Below are positions 16,104 through 19,121 of a stretch of DNA of 19,121 nucleotides, in pieces (position 1 is the stretch's first letter; every line of letters starts with the position of its first letter). This stretch comes from an uncultured Clostridia bacterium. GTDB taxonomy: Bacteria; Bacillota; Clostridia; Christensenellales; UBA1242. The notes beneath the pieces were generated by a model. It was not told where the DNA came from. It ran no database searches and saw only the letters and a list, made by a program, of their open reading frames with translations. The translations under genes were made by a program, and so were the position numbers. Location: positions 1 to 19,121 of the forward strand of contig CALWKJ010000014.1 in the NCBI GenBank assembly GCA_944381225.1, in the 5' to 3' direction.

Positions 16104-16133
16104 AATTATTGCCTATTTAATAAGATGTAAACA
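16104..16133 (-). promoter_or_regulatory. Possible forespore (sigma-F/G-type) promoter of spoIIR-sleB-ypeB
   Basis: On the minus strand TGTTTA (16128-16133) and GGCAATAATT (16104-16113), 14 bases apart, resemble sigma-F elements of the WGYWTA and GGNRANAMTW type. The spacing is slightly short. A start near 16097 would leave a very short leader that cuts into the ribosome site, which is the main doubt. Confidence 0.35.
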
Positions 16134-16134
16134 T

Positions 16135-16170
16135 AAAAAAAATTAAAGTATGCAAACTTTAATTTTTTTT
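16135..16170. terminator. Strong terminator between sipL and spoIIR
   Basis: A perfect 15-bp stem, positions 16135-16149 with 16156-16170 (core ATTAAAGT / ACTTTAAT), has a 6-base loop and A8/T8 flanks. It can act on both strands; here it ends the leftward sipL transcript and isolates the spoIIR operon. Confidence 0.78.
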
Positions 16171-16182
16171 TAAAAATAAAAA

Positions 16183-17721
16183 TTAATTTAAATCATTTTT
16201 TTGATAATATATTGCAAGTTTTTCATCTTTTTCTAAAACTTCACCAACCATTGGATTTTGGCTGTAAATTTCTTCGGGCTTAACAAACAATTTTTTTGCT
16301 ATGTCCCATATTTTTTCTCCTACTTTAGCGAAATAAATTTCTATTGCACAATCTTTTTGAGGAACTTGCTCTGTAAATGACAATTCACTAATAACGGCAC
16401 CTTGGACTTTTTTGCAAACATTGCTTCTAACCTTTAAGGTTGCATCAACGTAAACGTCTTTTCCTTTTTTTACCATCACGTCAACATCTTCAACTATCAC
16501 GGATAAATCTGTCAACATATCGCCTTCATATTCTGTTTTTGAGCTAACGACAAATGGTATTTCGACATCTACTGAATTGACATTGTTATCATCTTCGTTA
16601 AAATATATTAAATTGCTTGAAATAACTCCACTTAAACTGTAATCTCCATTTTCCAAATATTCATTTGTAACAACAGCTCTAGAATAATTTACAGCCAACA
16701 ATTTATCTATTCTTGGTTCTTCATCTGTTAATGTCAAACTTCCTTCTATCTTTTTTTCAAAAGATATAGGCTCGCAAACAACAGTGTTTTCGTAACTTGA
16801 GCTTGTTGTTTCTGTATAATTTTGTACGGAATATAAATCTGTTATTAGGTTCACTGTTTTTGTTTCAAAAATTCTTATGCAAACATCTAATGGAATTTCC
16901 AAACTAACTTTTATTTCGTTTTCTTTTTCATTAATTACATTTTTAACATCTGTTTTATTTACATTTAAATTAACTTCGCATTTACTATCTTTTGTTGAAA
17001 ATTGACATTCTACCTCTTGTTTAACATCACTTTTGGTATAAACAGATTTTATTTTTGGGGTCTCTTCGTCTGTTACATACATGATTTTGTTAACAACTTC
17101 ACATGAAATACTAACAAAAGATTCTGCGCAAGTTGTATCTTTAACGTAAACATCTGTACTGCATGATAAAACTTTTCTTGCTGGTTCTTTCAAAGCTACT
17201 TCCAAATTTTCTATCCAAGAAGAATTTGTCATTCCAGACAGTGTTTCAAATGATGTTTCTTCTTGCTTTGTGCAAACATCACTTGACGCTCCACTTAAAT
17301 AATTAATTTCGTCGTTGTTAAAACAAAAAGCATTTAGTTTAACATAACAGTCTACCTTTGCCGTGTTGTTGCTTAACGATTGAACTTTTGCATCTGCAAC
17401 ACACACTTTAAATACAACCTTTGACATTGGCGTAATACATTCATCTGCAATCTTTGTTGAGAAAGGTGCTGTGTATGCCGAATTGCCTATCAATCCTTGT
17501 TCTGTTACGTAAACAAGACTAATTAATACATTGCCGTTTACACTTGCTTCTCCTGTTAACGCTTCTACTTGCGTACAATTTGCCTCGGCATTAACAGCTA
17601 AAATTTTGCTAACAGATTCATCAGAATCTAAACTTACAGAACACTCAATGTTTGTATCTAAGTCTTTTAATCTTTTTTTCTTAACTGCTAAAAACTTGTC
17701 ATAAGAATTGTTATTTGTCAT
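16183..17721 (-). CDS. sipL: SipL-type SPOCS-LysM spore morphogenesis protein
   Basis: The 512-residue protein has repeated SPOCS (DUF3794) modules. They are recognisable by recurring strands such as VSKILAVNAEANCTQVEALTGE (about 37-58), and by VLSCSTDVYVKD and IDKLLAVNYSRAVV further on. A C-terminal LysM domain lies at about 463-507 (YFAKVGEKIWDIAKKLF). Three SPOCS-like regions followed by LysM is the architecture of Clostridioides difficile SipL. SipL acts in the mother cell, where its LysM domain contacts SpoIVA to encase the forespore in coat. The start at 17721 follows GGAGG by four bases. It is flanked by terminators on both sides, so it is probably monocistronic, with TATAAT about 25 bases upstream of the start. 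Other DUF3794 proteins share the domain, but position near veg and spoIIR supports the SipL assignment. Confidence 0.85.
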   Translation of the reverse strand: MTNNNSYDKFLAVKKKRLKDLDTNIECSVSLDSDESVSKILAVNAEANCTQVEALTGEASVNGNVLISLVYVTEQGLIGNSAYTAPFSTKIADECITPMSKVVFKVCVADAKVQSLSNNTAKVDCYVKLNAFCFNNDEINYLSGASSDVCTKQEETSFETLSGMTNSSWIENLEVALKEPARKVLSCSTDVYVKDTTCAESFVSISCEVVNKIMYVTDEETPKIKSVYTKSDVKQEVECQFSTKDSKCEVNLNVNKTDVKNVINEKENEIKVSLEIPLDVCIRIFETKTVNLITDLYSVQNYTETTSSSYENTVVCEPISFEKKIEGSLTLTDEEPRIDKLLAVNYSRAVVTNEYLENGDYSLSGVISSNLIYFNEDDNNVNSVDVEIPFVVSSKTEYEGDMLTDLSVIVEDVDVMVKKGKDVYVDATLKVRSNVCKKVQGAVISELSFTEQVPQKDCAIEIYFAKVGEKIWDIAKKLFVKPEEIYSQNPMVGEVLEKDEKLAIYYQKNDLN

Positions 17722-17744
17722 AGTTCCTCCATTACCATTGCTAC

Positions 17745-17750
17745 ATTATA
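17745..17750 (-). promoter_or_regulatory. -10-like element upstream of sipL
   Basis: TATAAT on the minus strand lies 23 bases before the sipL ATG. No good -35 is found at 16-18 bases, and no clear sigma-E element (CATACA-type) is visible. The longer stretch TATAATGTA is one base off a sigma-K-like CATANNNTA box. Confidence 0.3.
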
Positions 17751-17782
17751 GTAATCAAAAATGGAATTTAGAACTAAAAACT

Positions 17783-17806
17783 AAAAAAACCAACATTAAA
17801 TGTTGG
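17783..17806 (-). terminator. Terminator of the acidic zinc-ribbon gene
   Basis: CCAACAT (17790-17796) pairs with ATGTTGG (17800-17806) over a 3-base loop. Read leftwards it ends in seven T residues. It follows the stop codon by eight bases and separates this gene from sipL. Confidence 0.78.
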
Positions 17807-17813
17807 CCTTTTT

Positions 17814-18329
17814 TTACTCATCATCATCATCGTCGTCATCGTCATCGTCATAATCATCATCTAAATCGTCATCACCATAATCATCAATGTCGTCTATGTC
17901 GTCAAATTCATCATCGCTTTTTTCATCGTCATCATCGTCATCGTCGTCATCCAAATCAGAATCTTCTCCAAAAACAATGTCGTCATCGTCAAGATCTTCG
18001 TCGATATCATCATCATCCTTAATTGAATCATTTTCCATATCTTCGTCTTGCTCATCATAAGATTCGTCTTCATTGTTAACATATTTAGCCCAATCATCGT
18101 TCTCTACATCTATGTTTTCTGGATCAATATTCCTTTCTTCCATACATTGACTACACATAATCTCATCTGGGCCAATATAATTTGTTTTGCATATAGGACA
18201 AAGTTCAAACTCTTCGTTTTCACCTCCTCCAACTTGCATTTCAGCTTTGCATACACTGCAAAGCTTATCTTTTTTTAAAATATAATTTAACTCGCACCTA
18301 GGGCATCTTATATATTGTTGTTTAGACAT
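17814..18329 (-). CDS. Tandem zinc-ribbon protein with Asp-rich tail
   Basis: I do not recognise a named family. The 171-residue protein begins with two matching zinc ribbons: C9-x2-C12-x11-C24-x2-C27 and C44-x2-C47-x11-C59-x2-C62. They share the pattern CPxCxxNYI...CSxC, so the second looks like a tandem duplicate of the first. From about residue 66 the chain is overwhelmingly Asp/Glu, with runs of up to ten Asp at the end, and is probably disordered. Such acidic tails can mimic nucleic acid or contact basic proteins; function here is unknown. The start at 18329 follows GAGGT by five bases, with a good sigma-A promoter. It lies between veg and sipL, with its own promoter and terminator. The Asp tail resembles that of RNA polymerase delta in composition only; no delta-type N-terminal domain is present. 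Confidence 0.75.
   Translation of the reverse strand: MSKQQYIRCPRCELNYILKKDKLCSVCKAEMQVGGGENEEFELCPICKTNYIGPDEIMCSQCMEERNIDPENIDVENDDWAKYVNNEDESYDEQDEDMENDSIKDDDDIDEDLDDDDIVFGEDSDLDDDDDDDDDEKSDDEFDDIDDIDDYGDDDLDDDYDDDDDDDDDDE
17817..18025. repeat. (GAY)n trinucleotide low-complexity tract inside the acidic gene
   Basis: On the plus strand the tract is mainly ATC/GTC triplets (GAT/GAC Asp codons on the coding strand), interrupted by other codons. The densest parts are near 17817-17855 and 17925-17955. Triplet slippage would change tail length without a frameshift. Confidence 0.7.
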
Positions 18330-18355
18330 TTTTACCTCGTGTTTTTTTCTTCACT

Positions 18356-18384
18356 ATTATATGTATATTAAAAATTATTGTCTA
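18356..18384 (-). promoter_or_regulatory. Sigma-A-type promoter of the zinc-ribbon gene
   Basis: On the minus strand TAGACA (18379-18384), a 17-base spacer and consensus TATAAT (18356-18361) give a start near 18349, about 20 bases before the ATG at 18329. Confidence 0.65.
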
Positions 18385-18629
18385 CTATTTTTAACAAATT
18401 TTTAAATAATTTTACAAAAATTTTATATGTAGTTTTATAAATTTTAAGCCACTTTTAATAATTTTAAACATAAGTTCATATAGTTTATTTTTATATGTAT
18501 AAAAACAAATTTATAAAAGCTTATGCTTTTACTACATTTTTCAGTAATAAAATTTAAAAAATTCTTATTTTAACGATTTAAAAATTTAAATTTAAAGATA
18601 TAACTTTTAAAATAAATAAATTTTATTAA
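18385..18629. other. A+T-rich spacer, no gene seen
   Basis: This stretch between the veg terminator and the zinc-ribbon promoter is almost all A/T. A short hairpin TAAAAGC / GCTTTTA with a TTAT loop (18514-18531) is the only structure noticed; no T run follows on either strand. No open frame with a ribosome site is seen. Confidence 0.6.
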
Positions 18630-18664
18630 AAATTAAAAATAGCCACAAGCTTTGAGTTGTGGCT
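18630..18664 (-). terminator. Terminator of veg
   Basis: AGCCACAA (18641-18648) pairs perfectly with TTGTGGCT (18657-18664) over an 8-base loop. Read leftwards a T-rich run (ATTTTTAATTTTT) follows. It starts just after the veg stop codon. Confidence 0.78.
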
Positions 18665-18668
18665 TAAA

Positions 18669-18902
18669 TTATTCTTTGTTTACTAAAACTACATTTCCAC
18701 AAAGAACATCAAAATAAGAAAATGTTTGCAGTTTTTCATTTGCTTTAATAGTAAAAACACTTGGATAAGCGTTGTCAATTATTCCTTTTATTGTATCAAA
18801 TTTTTTTCTTCCCCTATTTACGCATATTTCAACGTAGTAACCTTTTAATTCACATATTTGAGACTTAATTGTGTTTAAGGCTTCTGTATTTATTTTAATC
18901 AT
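18669..18902 (-). CDS. veg: Veg family protein
   Basis: The 77-residue protein matches the Veg (DUF1021) pattern: a starting IK..I.ELKG segment, the conserved NRGRKK at about 29-34, a GIIDNAYPSVFTIK core at about 40-53 and FSYFDVLCGNV near the end. Veg is a small, abundant and widely conserved Firmicutes protein. In Bacillus subtilis it has been reported to promote biofilm gene expression; its molecular role is not settled. AAGGAGG lies six bases before the ATG at 18902. Its position close to sipL and spoIIR matches other Clostridia. A TATAAT (18919-18924) lies just upstream, but its expected start point would fall in the ribosome site, so the true promoter is uncertain. It is followed by its own terminator. 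Confidence 0.9.
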   Translation of the reverse strand: MIKINTEALNTIKSQICELKGYYVEICVNRGRKKFDTIKGIIDNAYPSVFTIKANEKLQTFSYFDVLCGNVVLVNKE

Positions 18903-18947
18903 ACATTCCTCCTTATTAATTATAGACTAATTAAGCATATATTAAAC

Positions 18948-18975
18948 AAAAAATCACCAACAATTTGTTGATGAT
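18948..18975 (-). terminator. Terminator of the tRNA-His gene
   Basis: ATCACCAACA (18953-18962) pairs with TGTTGATGAT (18966-18975), with one G-T pair, over a 3-base loop. Read leftwards it is followed by six T residues. It lies six bases after the tRNA CCA end. Confidence 0.75.
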
Positions 18976-18980
18976 TTCTT

Positions 18981-19057
18981 TGGGGTGAATAATGGGACTT
19001 GAACCCATGGTCTCCAGAGCCACAATCTGGCGCGTTAGCCAACTACGCTATATCCAC
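18981..19057 (-). tRNA. tRNA-His (anticodon GTG)
   Basis: Read leftwards the sequence folds as a complete cloverleaf. The acceptor is GTGGATA / TATTCAC (with one G-T pair), the D stem GCGT / ACGC, and the anticodon stem CCAGA / TCTGG around TTGTGGC (anticodon GTG). The variable loop has five bases and the T stem is ATGGG / CCCAT with loop TTCAAGT. The discriminator is C (18984), and a G precedes the acceptor stem at 19058, as expected for the extra G-1 of tRNA-His. The 3' CCA (18981-18983) is encoded. Confidence 0.96.
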
Positions 19058-19072
19058 CACAAAAACATACTA

Positions 19073-19101
19073 AGTCTATCATGGTGGAATTTTTTTGTCA
19101 A
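19073..19101 (-). promoter_or_regulatory. Promoter of the tRNA-His gene
   Basis: On the minus strand consensus TTGACA (19096-19101), a 17-base spacer and TAGACT (19073-19078) lie about 15 bases before the mature tRNA 5' end. The -10 is weak but the -35 and spacing are ideal. Confidence 0.55.
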
Positions 19102-19121
19102 TATTATTTGTAATTTTTTAA

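Noticed and set aside
17708..18022. Plus-strand frame encoding a His/Arg-rich protein
   Set aside because: It is the reverse-strand shadow of the Asp-codon repeat tract of the acidic zinc-ribbon gene and has no ribosome site.
17817..18025. CRISPR-like or satellite array
   Set aside because: The periodicity is three bases and in frame with Asp codons; there are no spacers or longer repeat units.
17814..18329. RNA polymerase delta subunit (RpoE) because of the acidic tail
   Set aside because: The N-terminus is two zinc ribbons, not the winged-helix domain of delta; only the tail composition is similar.
18514..18531. Hairpin TAAAAGC-TTAT-GCTTTTA as a terminator or small RNA end
   Set aside because: No T run follows on either strand and no upstream transcript is supported.
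18981..19057. tRNA-His as the attachment site of a conjugative element in this window
   Set aside because: No second copy of the tRNA 3' end is found in the window, no integrase is present, and core genes lie between it and the T4SS genes.

Overview
The window is low-GC DNA (very A+T rich in the spacers) from an endospore-forming member of the Clostridia, probably an uncultured gut-type lineage. The evidence is a block of sporulation and germination genes (sipL, spoIIR, sleB, ypeB), veg, strong Shine-Dalgarno sequences (AAGGAGG type), sigma-A-like promoters and many intrinsic terminators. TGA is used as a stop codon, so the standard bacterial code applies.

Left part (1-3440): a piece of a Gram-positive conjugation-type type IV secretion system. 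A polytopic membrane protein (running off the left edge) and a VirB2/TrbC-like pilin are read leftwards. A VirD4/TraG coupling ATPase is read rightwards from a divergent promoter region. The pilin gene is closed by its own terminator, and the next gene has its own promoter, so the pilin looks like a separate transcription unit. No relaxase, integrase or attachment site is visible here.

Middle (3584-12202): one very large gene encodes a ~2513-residue exported, membrane-anchored protein built of Ig-like modules. A small HAD phosphatase follows, whose promoter places the transcript start on or next to its ATG (predicted leaderless mRNA).

Right part (12291-18902, all leftward): veg; a tandem zinc-ribbon protein with an Asp-rich tail; sipL; then a tight spoIIR-sleB-ypeB operon in which each stop codon overlaps the next ribosome-binding site. 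Beyond ypeB, with no recognisable terminator between, lies a Rho-like protein. It keeps the Rho N-terminal, RNA-binding and partial ATPase layout, but has lost the Walker A motif and the C-terminal third of the motor. This apparent catalytically dead Rho paralogue is the most unusual gene of the window. A tRNA-His gene (GTG) with encoded CCA and its own promoter and terminator sits at the right edge.

How it fits together: SpoIIR signals from forespore to mother cell, SipL links SpoIVA and the spore envelope, and SleB/YpeB form the cortex-lytic germination pair. The block resembles the veg/sipL/spoIIR/sleB neighbourhood known from other Clostridia. The secretion and giant-surface-protein genes look like accessory material next to it.
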